A stretch of DNA of 64,000 bases, taken from assembly GCA_050084985.1 (NCBI GenBank), contig JBITNC010000001.1, forward strand, positions 151,342,001 through 151,406,000, written 5' to 3'. The notes under the pieces are model-generated. The model was not told the origin of the DNA, made no database searches, and saw only the letters and a list, made by a program, of their open reading frames with translations. The position numbers and the translations under genes are program-made. Within the stretch, counting starts at the first letter, position 1. Every line of letters begins with the position of its first letter. This DNA comes from Nageia nagi. Its lineage: Eukaryota > Pinophyta. Positions 11,717-23,395 of this stretch are shown one piece after another.

Positions 11717-12461
11717 GACATGTTTGAACTACATTAATTCCTAAACTTATAGTGGTTATGAGATCAAGCTACCCTTGGAGGCATCCTATTAACTTTGCAT
11801 GAAGATTTTCCCAATGATTAATGAGAGTCTTCAAGGAGATGACCTCCATAGCTATTTTCAATCTTTGAATAGAAACGGGTGCCATGAATGATTATTATCG
11901 TATTATAGCCATAATAGAACTATATTATGTATGTTTTTTATAAAACAACATTATCCCCATATAACCACATAAGGCAAGTTGCATTTGAATGCCTTACTTC
12001 AATTTCTTCAATTTATTATGGAAAAATTACACTTTACATGGAAGAAATCTTCAACATAAAAATAATGGTTGTTAAAAGTAGTGTAGAGACTATGGATTTG
12101 TAGGTTATTGAATTTTAGAGCTCAATTTGTGATGAAAAGATATCAATTCAAGAAGATTATGGTAAGGAATTTATACCAAATTTTGAGATTTTTCATTTTC
12201 ATTTTATATATCAAGCATTACATATGCTTTTGCCTTTGCTATTAGAGACTTTGAAAAATAGGAAGAAAATTAAGACCAAGATGAGGGAGCTTGGAATATT
12301 TTCAATGGTAGGAGGTACGTACTTAGGGTTAGTTACTAGTATTATTGGATACGATGAAGTTACTCTTGACATGCCATTTATACAAGAAAATATTTCAAAG
12401 CTTGATTGGCATTACTTAGGGTTAGTTGTTAGGACTATAAGTAGGGCTTTTGAGTTCTTAC
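11717..12461 (+). pseudogene. Importin subunit beta-1 pseudogene fragment, copy A
   Basis: Importin beta is a HEAT-repeat carrier that brings cargo into the nucleus. Frames here match several collinear stretches of its plant form: QATLGGILLTLHED at about 11770; TLSP..HIRQVAFECL at about 11950; SSICDEKISIQEDYG at about 12120; LLPLLLETLKN at 12224; GIFSMVGGTYLGLV at about 12290; MPFIQENISKLDW at about 12370; and RAFEFL just before 12461. Several stops and frameshifts separate them. About 40 residues expected between the ENISKLDW and FEFL blocks are missing. No introns are evident, but I cannot tell a processed copy from a decayed intron-poor gene. The LTR of element C3 interrupts the copy in the FEFL-HG motif; copy B continues through it. 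Confidence 0.85.
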
Positions 12462-12942
12462 TATTAGAATTTGTAATGAAATATTGTGAATATCTAAACT
12501 CCTTGTAAATTCAATTAATCACTTAAAGGATATTTAGATACCTTAAGGGATTAATTGAATTCTTTATTATGTAAACTTTGACCTTACCAAGTGGTTAGTT
12601 GGTAGGTTAAAGTTAGGTAATATATTTATTGTAACTCTAACCTTACCCTTGGGTTAAAGGGAGGTGCTCTCATGCTATAAATAGAGGGCCTCTCCTCTTG
12701 TAAAATAACTAAGATTTTGAGTAAGATTACTCTACTAGTTTGTGTAGGAGAGAAAGGAATTGTAGTAAGAGGGTGCATAGTTTGAGAATTGAGATCTAGT
12801 TGTGGATGTACTCCTAAGGAGGGAAGAACCACATTATATTGGTGTTATCTTGTGTGAATGGTGTTATTAGTTTGTAGATGTTGAATGATTAAGTTTCCTA
12901 TAGTCTTGGACATTAAGGATTAGTGTAGATCTAATTCCTTCA
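12462..12942 (+). mobile_element. 5' LTR of copia element C3
   Basis: The LTR begins TATTAGAATTTGTAATG (usual TG start mutated to TA) and ends CCTTCA. It has a TATA box (TATAAATAGA, 12676-12685) and matches the C2 LTRs at 41658 and 47129. It is followed directly by a primer binding site. The 5 bp before it are CTTAC. Segment B carries the uninterrupted site (CTTAC then ATGGGTTC), which places the left boundary precisely. Confidence 0.85.
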
Positions 12943-12944
12943 AT

Positions 12945-12956
12945 TGGTATCAGAGC
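12945..12956 (+). promoter_or_regulatory. Primer binding site (initiator Met-tRNA)
   Basis: TGGTATCAGAGC is the classic plant copia primer binding site, complementary to the 3' end of initiator methionyl-tRNA. It lies 2 bp after the LTR. It confirms that 12462-12942 is a 5' LTR on the plus strand. Confidence 0.93.
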
Positions 12957-13291
12957 TTGGTGTGGAAGCTCCTTCAACATTCTTTGAAACTTCTTCAATT
13001 TGGAGGTCTCCATTTCTCATCTTCTTACATTGTTGAGGTAAAACATAATAGAAGGTATACATTTTTTACCTTCTTTGTTAATTATTGAATAATTGTATTT
13101 TACTACTAACATATTGTGTGCTATATGTTGACTATTGTTGAGCTAAATATGATTAACAATTTTTGATACTAACCTCTTTTGTGAATAGCTTTTTTTTGCA
13201 AATTGCTTATTTGCTCATTATTTAAGAGGATAGTATACAAAAATTAAGGAATTTATTTCAATTTTATTTGTGAGAAATAACTTCTTTTACT
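12957..13291 (+). other. C3 leader and internal deletion scar
   Basis: Untranslated leader followed by AT-rich sequence. All of gag, protease, integrase and most of reverse transcriptase are absent. The text jumps at about 13290 from AT-rich leader into the C-terminal part of the polymerase. Confidence 0.7.
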
Positions 13292-14128
13292 AAGTATATA
13301 TCAGACATCTTGCAAAAGTTTGGAATGGAGGAGTGTAGATATGCTACAATACCTGTTTCTCCTAGAATCGTTGTATCTCTGAGCTCAGATTCTCAATTGG
13401 CTGATGCTACAGCTTATAGGCAATTGATCGGTAGTCTTCTGTATCTGACTATCTCTTGACCTGATATTGCCTTTGCAGTGAATCTGATGGCACAATTCAT
13501 GCAAAAACCATATGTTGAGCACCTCAATGCTGTTAAGCAAATCTTGAGGTATGTGGCAGGGACAAAGGATCTTGCTCTTAAGTATTCCAAAGTGCCCTTG
13601 ATTATTCTCTCTGGGTTCTCAAATTCTGATTATGGTGGAGATAGAGATGACAGAAAATCAACCTTTGCATATGTGTTCAGCATTGGTTCAGGTGCTATCT
13701 CTTGGGCTTCCAAGAAGCAACCTACTGTGACTCTTTCTACCATCGAAGCTGAATATCAAGCCATGTCTGTTGCCACCCAGGAAGCTATTTGGCTGAGGCA
13801 TCTTTTGAATGAAATTGGGTATGAGCAAAATGGCCCATCTCTTATTTCTTTAGACAATCAATCGGCTATCTCTTTGGCTAAGAATCCTGTGTTCCATCAG
13901 AGAACCAAACATGTGGAAATCTAAGCCCATTTTATCCGGGAGAAGGTTCTAGATGACATCATACACTTGGAGTATTGTCCATCTACTGTAAACTCCACTG
14001 ATTTATTCACTAAGCCCCTTCCTGAAGCTCAGTTTAGCAAGCTTAGGGATTCTCTCAGGTTGGTGAAGTTTGAACTTTTGTTAGTGATGACAACTTCACC
14101 TCTAAGAGGCCCTTTTGTTGTTATATAG
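13292..14128 (+). pseudogene. Copia RT C-terminus and RNase H fragment (C3)
   Basis: One frame runs from KYISDILQKFG at 13292 to a TAG at 14126 with only two internal stops: TGA at 13457 (at TIS*PDIAF, an Arg codon by comparison) and TAA at 13922. Copia RNase H landmarks follow in order: PDIAFAVNLMAQFM, HLNAVKQILRYVAGTKD, DYGGDRDDRKSTFAYVF, GAISWASKKQPTVTLSTIEAEYQA, LRHLLNEIGY, SLDNQSAISLAKNPVFHQRTKH, and finally LFTKPLPEAQF. It is the best preserved pol fragment here, much cleaner than C1 or C2. The YVDD catalytic loop is not included because of the internal deletion. Confidence 0.9.
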
Positions 14129-14141
14129 TGTTGATTATGAT

Positions 14142-14533
14142 ATACCTCCATGGTAAGTTCGCTCTGTGTGAGGAACTTCTTGTACATTTTATACCTCCAT
14201 GGTAAGTTCGCTCCGTGTGAGGAACTTCTTGTACATTTTATACCTCTGTGGTAAGTTTGCTCTATGTGAGAAACTTGTTGTACATTGTATACCTCCGTGG
14301 TAAGTTTTCTCTATGTGAGAAACTTGTTGTACATTTTATACCTCCGTGGTAAGTTTGCTCTATGTGAGAAACTTGTTGTACATTTTATACCTCCGTGGTA
14401 AGTTTGCTCTGCGTGAGAAACTTGTTGTACATTTTATACCTCCATGGTAAGTTTGCTCTATGTGAGAAACTTGTTGTATAATTTATACCTCTGTGGTAAG
14501 TTTGCTCTGTGTGAGAAACTTATTGTACAATTT
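14142..14533. repeat. 49-bp minisatellite, eight tandem units
   Basis: Eight contiguous 49-bp units begin ATACCTCYRTGGTAAGTT. Each carries a GCTCTRTGTGAGRAACTT core and a TTGTACATTTT-like end. The equivalent place in C1 (about 32880) and C2 (about 46490) holds a single diverged unit, so the array expanded in the C3 lineage. It lies in the untranslated region after pol. Confidence 0.95.
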
Positions 14534-14889
14534 TTTGAGCATATAATTGATCAATTAGTTTCATTGTTCAAGTATTCACATAAGAAGAACTAGTATGTGT
14601 CTTTAGGCATTGTACAGTCATCTATATGTTATGCTCTATTAATAATCAACACATGTCTATATACAACAGGTGACTATGAGTGATGGCTTGGCATCTCCGT
14701 GATGACTTATAGTGCACCATTGATCAGTTATTTATAAGATGGCATTATTTGATTCTCTTATTAATAAAATGAATATATGATGCATCTAACTGATTTTGTT
14801 CATGAGTTGCTTATAGCATGCAGGATCTTCTTCAGAAATGTAGGTTACTCACCTTGTGTAAGCAAGCTCATGGAGACTCACATGTCAGC
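14534..14889 (+). mobile_element. C3 3' untranslated region, truncated
   Basis: The GACTATGAGT..TGGCTTGGCATCT block and the GATGACTTATAGTGCACCATTGAT block match the same order in C1 (about 33090) and C2 (about 46190 and 46675). Similarity stops near CATGTCAGCT at 14890, before the expected polypurine tract and 3' LTR, which are missing. Confidence 0.75.
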
Positions 14890-14989
14890 TTAGCTATTAG
14901 TATCTAAAAGATTCTAGCCTTCTTTTAACTGATACTACCTACATACGCCACTTGGTAGAATATTACAAAAAATAGGGTAGATTGTAGAT

Positions 14990-15780
14990 GATACGACTTC
15001 TTGATAACTATGATCTGACCTCTCGCTGACCTCATCTCTTCTGAGGTATTCTATTTACTGGCCCTAGCTATTTAATCTCTCTTTGCTGACCTCATCTCTT
15101 CATTCTGGAATGCTCTACTCACCGGCTCCAGCTATTTAATCACTCCTTGCTGACCTCATCACTTTTGGGACCCAGTTTCATTCAAAAATGTGAACATTAT
15201 TCTCCTTATGATGTCATCTTCATACTTCCAGAATGCTCTACTCACTAGCTCTAGCTATTCGATCACTCTTCGTTGACATCATCATCTTCAGAACTCGATC
15301 TTTACCAAAATGTGACTATCTTATCCTCCGTGATGTCATCATTTTATTCTGAAATGCTTTACTTTCAGAACACTTAATTTACAGGCTCCAGCTTCTTTGA
15401 TTATCTCTTGCTAACCTCACCTCCTCTAGAACCTAGGCTTTTCCACAACTGAGCTTTATCATTTCATTTTGGAATGCTTTATCTACTGACTTCGGCCTTT
15501 TTAATCACCCCTTGCTGACCTCATCATCTCTGAAACCTGATCTTTACCAAAATGCAACTATCTTATCCTCTATGACATCATCATTTTATTTCAAAATGCT
15601 TTACTTTTGGAACACTTAATTTGCAGGCTCTGACTTCTTCAATTATCTCTTACTGACCTCACCTCCTCCGAAACCTGGGCTTTTCCACAACTGAGCTTTA
15701 TCATTTCTTCTGTGACATCATCATTTCATTCCGAAACGCTTTATCTACTGACTCCGACCTACTTTATTTGCTCAAGAAAA
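14990..15780. repeat. Degenerate tandem array with a 242-bp higher-order unit
   Basis: The motifs CTTGCTGACCTCATC, GAATGCTCTACTCAC and TGATGTCATCATTT recur throughout. The clearest period is 242 bp: a unit starting GATCTTTACCAAAATG at 15297 is repeated from 15539, with the blocks ACTATCTTATCCTC, TTTACTTT.GGAACACTTAATTT and TTTTCCACAACTGAGCTTTATC in the same order. Earlier units are more diverged. This array is not found elsewhere in the window. It fills the gap between truncated C3 and segment B; its origin is unknown. Confidence 0.8.
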
Positions 15781-15866
15781 ACTCCCGGGGATCTTAAAAT
15801 GAACTCATGATTGCAAGTAAAGTACATCGGGGCTTTAATAAAGAATTTATTATGTATGAATATACA

Positions 15867-17152
15867 CCAATATATGCCAAAACCATTAGGGAACTTTGCA
15901 TCAAGAAACCTTATCAAAAAGGAAAGACTCTAATTTGGTCTACATAGTGGGTCAAGTTTTTGACCTTATGTTTTGTAAATTGCTAACAAGAAAGTATTGG
16001 TGTTGGAATGTATAATGCTTATTGTAAAGGTTTGTATTAAATTTTGTATGTAAGTTCACTAATACTTAAGGGTATCATTTGATAACTTAAGTATTTAAGT
16101 GAATATGATAATGTAACTTGTCCTACACTCCATGTCATGAGCATGCCACTTGAGAAAGAAGATGTGGATGTCATGCTTTTGTACATTGGATAAAAGGGTG
16201 ATCCAAAGAGGGGTTTTGGCCTATAAATAGAAGGCTCCCTCTTTGTGATCATACACTAATTTGTGGAGTAAAGTTATGCTATAGGATAGTGGTTAGGATG
16301 AGAGTTGTATTTGTGATTGAAGTAAATATCTAGTTAGTGGATGTACTCTTAGTTGGAGGAACCACTTGCATCTTGTGTTGTGAGATTGCTTTGTGTTAGA
16401 TGTAATTGTGAGCTTTTATGTGATCTTGGTTGTTTAAGAATTATCTTGCTAGTATTAGTTCCTTCAATTGGGACCCTAGCCATCCATTTTTCAATATCCA
16501 TATTGATAATCATTTAATACAAAATGCCTTGATAGAATTCCTTAATAGATTTTGGGGAAGACATAAATGTAATGACCAAGATTATAATGGATGGATTGAA
16601 TCTTTTCAATATGTGTAGCACACCCATAATAGTCTAGATGGTTGATAGATCAATAGTAAAATTTGGAGGTGTATTAAAAGATATTTTAGTAAATGTAGAC
16701 TTGTGGTAATATCTCATAACTGTATGATCCTCTAACCAAAATCTTCCATAGGAGGATACCCATTAAGTCTAGGAAGGTAATGGTTGGTTACAACTGATGC
16801 CTATATTGGGTGCATAATGGAAAACATGACCATTTCATATAGTCTGCATATAAAATAATGATCTTTATTCCCATTTTTCAAGCCACCATAGGTCCATATC
16901 CATGAGTCATTGACTTAGATTATGAGGTGTTAATATAAAATTTTCCTACAATCTTTTTACTTGATGGAGATTATGGGATCCTTCTACAACCAACTTTACT
17001 TTCCTTTGAAAGAAGAGAAAACATAGGAAGGATAATTGATGAGCTTGATTTTGATTATATTGTTAAAATATTATCATGAGACTTGATAAAATTTTATCAA
17101 ATTCTTACCCATGATTATATAATCAATGAACTTCTTTAGGATACTCTAGATT
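15867..17152 (+). pseudogene. Ty3-gypsy gag-end/protease remnant, copy B
   Basis: Counterpart of 4174-5460, with the same motif order and broken frames, interrupted by the solo LTR at 16001-16466. It starts mid-gene because the duplicated block starts there. Confidence 0.6.
16001..16466 (+). mobile_element. Copia-type solo LTR (466 bp), copy B
   Basis: Same length, ends and flanking ATTGG duplications as the copy at 4308-4773, with a TATA box at 16222. The insertion and LTR-LTR recombination therefore predate the segmental duplication. Only a handful of substitutions distinguish the two. Confidence 0.88.
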
Positions 17153-17417
17153 AGAAACCTAACAAAAAACCAATGAACAAATTGAAGTTCAACTAGGTAA
17201 AATACTAAATATCAATGGATGGTTTTAACCTACTCAAGGAAAAAAACTTATTGATATACTAAAATATACAAAGATGTATTTTCATGCAACTACATAAACA
17301 TGCATGGTATCAAATTTTATTTGATATTTTGGATTTGAGTGAACTTGGATTCTTAGTTGATCAAGTTATTAGATAAATTAATTGAGGTAAAAATTCATTT
17401 ATTGTTTCGTGAATCTA

Positions 17418-18490
17418 ATGGCCAACTTCAATAACTCATTATCCATTTTGAATTTTAGTTGGCAAGTTTATGATTATTGGAGCATAAAGATGAAAATATT
17501 GCTAATAGGTAGAGATTTTTGGTAAGTAGTGGATAATGGTTATGAAAACCACTTGATTGGAGCACATTACAAGGAGCTAAAAGGAAAATAAAATAAGTAA
17601 GGAAGAATAATTAATTAGCCCTCTACCATATTCAATTTGCTCTTAAATATTTTTGTTTCCATGCATTATTGTTGCCACATTGCTTGGAAGTCTCTTTAAT
17701 AGGCTTACCAAGGAAGTGGCCATGTGAGAATGGTCAAGGGGCAAACCCTTAAGAAAGAGTTTGAAAGAAAGAAAATATATTAATATCCAATGGTGACTAA
17801 AATTGACTAATGAGACTAGAGTGTTCAAGAGTGCTAAGATAATAAGGCCCCAAAAATGTCCACTCTAAAGATATAAAAAAATAACTAAAACCCAACTAAA
17901 GAAATAGAAAAAGCATATCAACCCCCCCTCCCCCCTGCAAAAAAAAAAGTGTAGAACGATCAAGGGGGGACCATCCCAAGCCTCTGTTTAATACTTTATG
18001 TATTAAAGAGACTACATATGTGAGTGATTTTTGTGTTACAGTGGAGGAGGACATGGTGAACAAAATGGCCACCTTTAGAGAGACCTTAAAAATAGAGGTA
18101 GTTGTCAATAATATTTTGAGATATCTTACCCCTAGATGGAATAATGCTATAATAATTATTGAGGAGGGTAAATATTTGTCTACACTTGATTTTGATTATC
18201 TAGTTGGTACTCTTATGTCACATGAGGAAAGACTAAGAGCAACCTTAAAAGAAAATAATAAAAATGATTTCACTTTAAAATTTGTAAGAATGATGAAGAT
18301 AGTCCAAGCACAAGTGGACAAACACATTGAAGAGGAAGAAATATAAATTCTATAAGAGGTAGAGGAGAAAGAGGATGAGCAATTGCTCTTACCAAAAGAG
18401 GATTGGATGGGATGATTAAAGAAGATTTGAATACTATAATTGCTATAGAATGGGGTATATTGCATGAGAGTGTAGAATGAAGACCAAAAA
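17418..18490 (+). pseudogene. Ty1-copia gag remnant, copy B
   Basis: Counterpart of 5726-6800. The UBN2-like part is open from 18020 to 18346 because copy B lacks the early stop found in A at about 6457. The knuckle is broken in the same way (Tyr in place of the first Cys and of the His, plus a TGA), so that damage is older than the duplication. Confidence 0.7.
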
Positions 18491-18593
18491 TGAAGATAGA
18501 AAAGTACCTTATACAAAAATTGTGAAATTATAAAAGGGTGATCCATGTCCAATACTAATCCCAAAAGGTGAAAATATCTAAGACCTTACAATA

Positions 18594-20067
18594 ATATGCA
18601 TAATTTGGATGTGCAAAATTGCCTTCTGATTTGATATATCTACCATATTATAATTTGATTTGAGCATGATCCTCTCAATCCATATAACATCTATCAACAT
18701 AACTTTTCCATCCTTGAGACACCTCATCATCTATCCATGGTTTTTTATGGAATCATCTTGGGTTAAATAAAAAACCAATAGAATGAAGAGGATTATGCAA
18801 CATCCTCCATCTCTTTTCACTATAAGACCACACCAAATTATTTGTCTCTTCATCAAATAAAGTTGCTTCTTGCTTCAAAATATATTCAAGTCTCTCTTTC
18901 ATTTGATTAAGACTCTCAAAAACATTTCTCATACAAGATTTGTCATTATCAAAAAGATGTAGGACTTCAAAAATAGGTGAACAAAGTGTCACAAAATAGT
19001 GTTGATTTAGTAGCAATGATAAGATTAAGGATCTCATCATATGCAGCAGAATTAGTGCTTGGATGACTCCTCCACCTGTTCCATTCAATTGATATCACCA
19101 TGTCTCTAAGTGATTGCTTCACTTTCAAGATGCAATCAATCATAATAAATTGAGAAGTAAACCTTGTCTCCACACATTTTAATAATTGTAGAGAAGCATA
19201 TTTTCTATATATTACTTAGGACATAAAATAGTTAATAAATTATTGAATTTTCCTGGCATTAACAACTACTCCACTAATACAAGGAAGCCCTGCATGTAAA
19301 TCTTTAAGAAATAAATTCATACAATGCACAACATAAGGTGTCCAAAAAATGCAAAGATTTTCATCTTCAATCATAAGGTGAATAATATTTTTGCTTCCCA
19401 CATGTTCAATGGTATCTTGAAATAAAACCATTAAATATGCAACATCTTTCACATGACCTAAAGTGTCATGTGATTTGAGAAACATGACCCTTATGAGATG
19501 CTTATTTTTAATATTAGTCCATCCATCTAAAATAATTGAAACTCCTGTGGCAAACCAACTCTTTTTTATATCTTGTAACCTAACTTTAATTAGTTCCCTT
19601 TCTTCATTCAAGATGATTGCGTGAAGTTTCTCATAGCTAGGATGCACATGCCCTTTTGGGGCATTATTGATAATTCTCATAGCATCTTTCCATAATGGAT
19701 ACTTAGCAATTTTAAATGACATTCCACATCCAAAAAATAATTGTCTAATAGAAGCATGTACATTTTTTTTATTTGTAGCATCAAACATCCTTCCTATCTC
19801 TGAGGAACCAACTCTAAAAGACATCTCTCTATCACCTCTAACCACTTGCTCTTGAGTTGGATTAGGTTTCACTGATTCCACATTCATGTGGTCTTTGACT
19901 AAAGATTCTCTCTCTTCTATAGGAATATTTTTACAAACTACAATGTGTTTCTTCTTGCTAGTGCCAAGCAAATGATATTTAAGATGTGCAATAGAGCTAC
20001 TTTTTTCTATAAGGGCAAACTCATGATTTGCTACCTGAACTACTATAATTACCTCCTGTGTAACCAC
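18594..20067 (-). pseudogene. hAT-superfamily transposase pseudogene, copy B
   Basis: Counterpart of 6900-8373 with the same BED-like and DUF659-like blocks. It shares the in-frame TAA after the ARKIQ motif and the downstream frame change. It has a private second stop about 10 codons further on, where a Gln codon (CAA) in copy A reads TAA (at about 19225). Confidence 0.82.
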
Positions 20068-20151
20068 TAGTCACTATAAATGTACTCCATAATCTTTTCT
20101 CAAAAGCTCTTTTTTTTCAAGTTATATTATGAAGAATTTGAAGGAAGCTTT

Positions 20152-20311
20152 AACTATGATTGTGATTATGATTTGGGAGGGTTTGAAGAAGATGCCATTT
20201 GTTATCTTCAAATCTATAAAAATAAATTTTTAACTATGATTGTGATTATGATGTGAGAGGTTTGAAGAAGATGCTATTTGTTATCTTCAAATTTATAAAA
20301 ATAGATTTAGT
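20152..20311. repeat. 80-bp tandem dimer, copy B
   Basis: Units start AACTATGATTGTGATTATGA at 20152 and 20232, as in segment A. Confidence 0.85.
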
Positions 20312-21600
20312 TTCAAATTGTTAAGGTTAAATGCAATACTACAATCATTTTCAAAAAAAAAAATACTTATAAAAAAATTAAACAATTATTATTTTTATTG
20401 ATTAAAGCAATCAATGACATAAAAAAAAATTAATCAATCTATAATTTTTTATATTTAACAAAAGATTTCAATAACATTAAAATTATAAACATGATTTAAT
20501 AAATTTACCAAACCAATATAAAAAACTTCTAATATAAAACATAAATCTAAGAACTAATTCCACATGTTTTAAGATTAGTAGTGCATGAATCCTAAAAATT
20601 AATATTATATGTAAACTATCTACAATATAATACGAATATAAAATATCTAAAAAATCATTATTAAATATTTTTTATTCTTTAATACCAATCCTTTTATTTG
20701 TAAAGCAAACACCCTTAAATAAACATTAGCTATTAGTATCTAAAAGACTGTAGAAGACTTAGTAGAAAATGTGAAGTGAAACGTAGTATTTTTACTGTAA
20801 TGGAAAGACTTTTTTTTTTGGATGAAGTAAACCCTTTGTTTTTTTTATTATTCCTCCCTTTATTCACTGGGTTTAGGATGGCATAGAGACACAGTCTCTC
20901 ATGGTGGTACAGACAATGGGCGGAGGGACAGGGTGAGCTTAGTGCACAGGCTCCGGCCATTCACCCAACAACTGCAAGCAATTTTTCTTGGTGGTAGCTT
21001 TTATTCAGCAGATCAATATATAGACCAATACACATTCAAATTTTGAATACAAATTTATGGGAGCCAACAAAAATAAGGAATAAAATTATAATTAGAGTTC
21101 ATAGGTAAATCAACAAAACATACATATGATAATAAAAATAAAATATTATAAAATATTTTTTAATAAATTACAATTTATTAAGAAATTCATGAAGTTTAAA
21201 TGTATTGTTTTTAATGCTACTAATAAATTATTGATTGAAAACTTTTCATTACATTATATGTATATTTCATTTTGAAGATTAGTAGAATCAATTTTGAAAG
21301 GAAAATATTCCTCCTTTAGTATTTTTATATATTTATATAAAAAAAAATTATACTACCTTTCAAGTGTTCATTAGAAGTATACATTTTATATAAAATTTTA
21401 AAACACTTTTTATGGGGAAGAAATAAATTTAATTTCATTATTTTTTAAGATTATTTTTGTCTAATAATTTAAATATTTCATTACTAATATTGTTAACATT
21501 TTATCATTTAGAAACTAAAAGATATGTATTTATTTTCCACTTGAAAAGCTTTCAATACAAATTGTAATAACCAAACTAAAGTTGTAATGTATTTAATCCC
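20312..21600. other. AT-rich spacer, copy of 8618-9903
   Basis: No gene is recognised. It carries the same short GC-rich patch (about 20870-20990) as copy A. A 75-codon minus-strand frame here exists only because of small differences from copy A, which argues against it being coding. Confidence 0.5.
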
Positions 21601-21657
21601 CTACTAAAATTGAGAATAACTACTAAAATTGAGAATAACTACTAAAATTGAGAATAA
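21601..21657. repeat. 19-bp unit, three tandem copies
   Basis: CTACTAAAATTGAGAATAA is repeated three times without interruption. Segment A has a single unit at about 9905, so this expanded after the segmental duplication or contracted in A. Confidence 0.95.
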
Positions 21658-21732
21658 GGCACTCTTTTAATAATGAGATAAGACTTCCAGTTCCCCCCTA
21701 AAATGGATCAAGTGGCCCCTCTCCCTATGCCC

Positions 21733-22410
21733 AAAGATGATAATCTTTTCCTTTCTTGTTGGAGTAAAGTTGAGGCTATTATTGTTTTTATTTTAAAAAA
21801 TTTGGGCGAGACTACCATGTATGGTTCCTTCGAGAAAGGTGTGATTTAGTGTAGTATCAAGGTAATTTTCTCTATGTTCCTATACATTCGGGTCCGTGCA
21901 ACATTTCCACAACATCGTTATGATTAGGCTTGGAATTTAAAAAGAATTCTACCTGTCAATTAATTTCTTTTTGATGTTTTTAATTTTCAAATCCCTATCA
22001 ATTTACATTTCGTCTAGTTTAATAATCCTTCAAAAAATTATTATTATTCAATCATCTTTCATTGGTCCAAAGATGACAACCTTTTCCTTTCCTACCGAAA
22101 TAAAGTTGAGGTTGTTGTTATTCCTATTCCAAAAAATTCAGGATGAATCCATATGACATGAGAGTGACACGTACGATTCCTTCGAGAAGGGTGTGATCCG
22201 ATTTAGTATCAAGGTGATTTTTTCTCTATTCCCATACATCCGAGTCTGTGCAACATTTCCACAATATTGTTACGATCAGGATTGGAATTTCAAAAAAATA
22301 CTACTTATTAATTAATTTCCTTTTAACTTTTTTATTTTCAAATACCTATCAATTTACGTTTTATGTAATTTAATAACCCTTCAAAAAATTATTGTTATTC
22401 AATCATCTTT
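21733..22410. repeat. 336-bp tandem dimer, copy B
   Basis: Units start at about 21733 and 22069 with the same internal blocks as 10000-10690. Confidence 0.75.
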
Positions 22411-23395
22411 CATTGTTCCATAGGTTCGATAATTGTTTTCTCATCCAATGGTTGTATACAAATGGTCTAGTAGGGGCCTACCTAACCAATTGCTAACCTC
22501 TAAAATAAATGATGAATACAATTCGGTAGTTGAAAAATTAAAAGCAAATGATGCAACGATGTCAGATTGATTGAAAGAGGTTCGTATATTATATATATAT
22601 TATTAAAAAAAATTTAGATGTTGAACATCAAATATATGTTTTAGAATTTTTGAAGGCATCATGTTTGCATTTTAAAATTTAAAAAATATTTTGTTATCAT
22701 AAAAAAATTTAAAAAACCAAAAAATGTTTAAATAAACATCAAATTCCAGGGTTGGTTACGATCAATCAATGGGAATGCACTAGATCCATCAATCAACCTC
22801 GCATCATGCTCTGCCTATCCCATATCGAATTCGAGGGAGTCATCTGTTTCAAATATCATTTTATAATGATATGCTAAATGTAAAATATTTAAATTAGTGT
22901 TTACATCTAACATTTACCAGCAACCAATATCTATGACAATCTTCAAAACCTCGAACAGAAACCTCATACCACCTACTCAAAATAATTTTGCATCATGATC
23001 AACTGAGAAATTAATTCGTGGATATTGATTTCTTTATTACAATTAATTACATACAATTACAAGTTGATCAAGGGCCATGATCCATTCTTGTACATGATGA
23101 GCTTTGATCACCCTAATTAAACTTAAAATCAACCATTGATATTTCAATGGAAGGCTCTTATTTTGGAAAGGTGTAATAATTAAATTCATTTATTTTTTAA
23201 TAATTATTGTGGAATTTGTAAGATGAGTATAAAAAAAGTAGTTTGATCTAGTCATTAGATATAGAGTGTTAGATAGTACAATTTAGGTGATATTAGTCCT
23301 AGCCAAAGAAATAATTTGAAATAAATGTGAGATATTTTTTCAGTATAGACCATAGATCTATTGTATGCTATGGAGAGGGATGGTTGTGTAGTTTG

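Larger units (their letters stand above)
4174..12461. repeat. Segmental duplication, copy A (8.3 kb)
   Basis: The block matches 15867-24147 almost base for base, in the same orientation, with an offset of 11,693 at the left edge and 11,686 at the right. Visible differences are scattered substitutions, often C-to-T or G-to-A, a few one-base indels, the TA microsatellite (long here, short in B) and a 19-bp unit (one here, three in B). Homology begins at CCAATATATGCC, preceded in both copies by an AATATA microhomology. It ends at the first base of the LTR at 12462. Identity looks like 97-98% by eye; it was not computed. Confidence 0.95.

Noticed and set aside
12224-12508. Possible terpene synthase fragment
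   Set aside because: First considered from the helix-rich text, but the collinear motifs upstream and in segment B fit importin beta much better.
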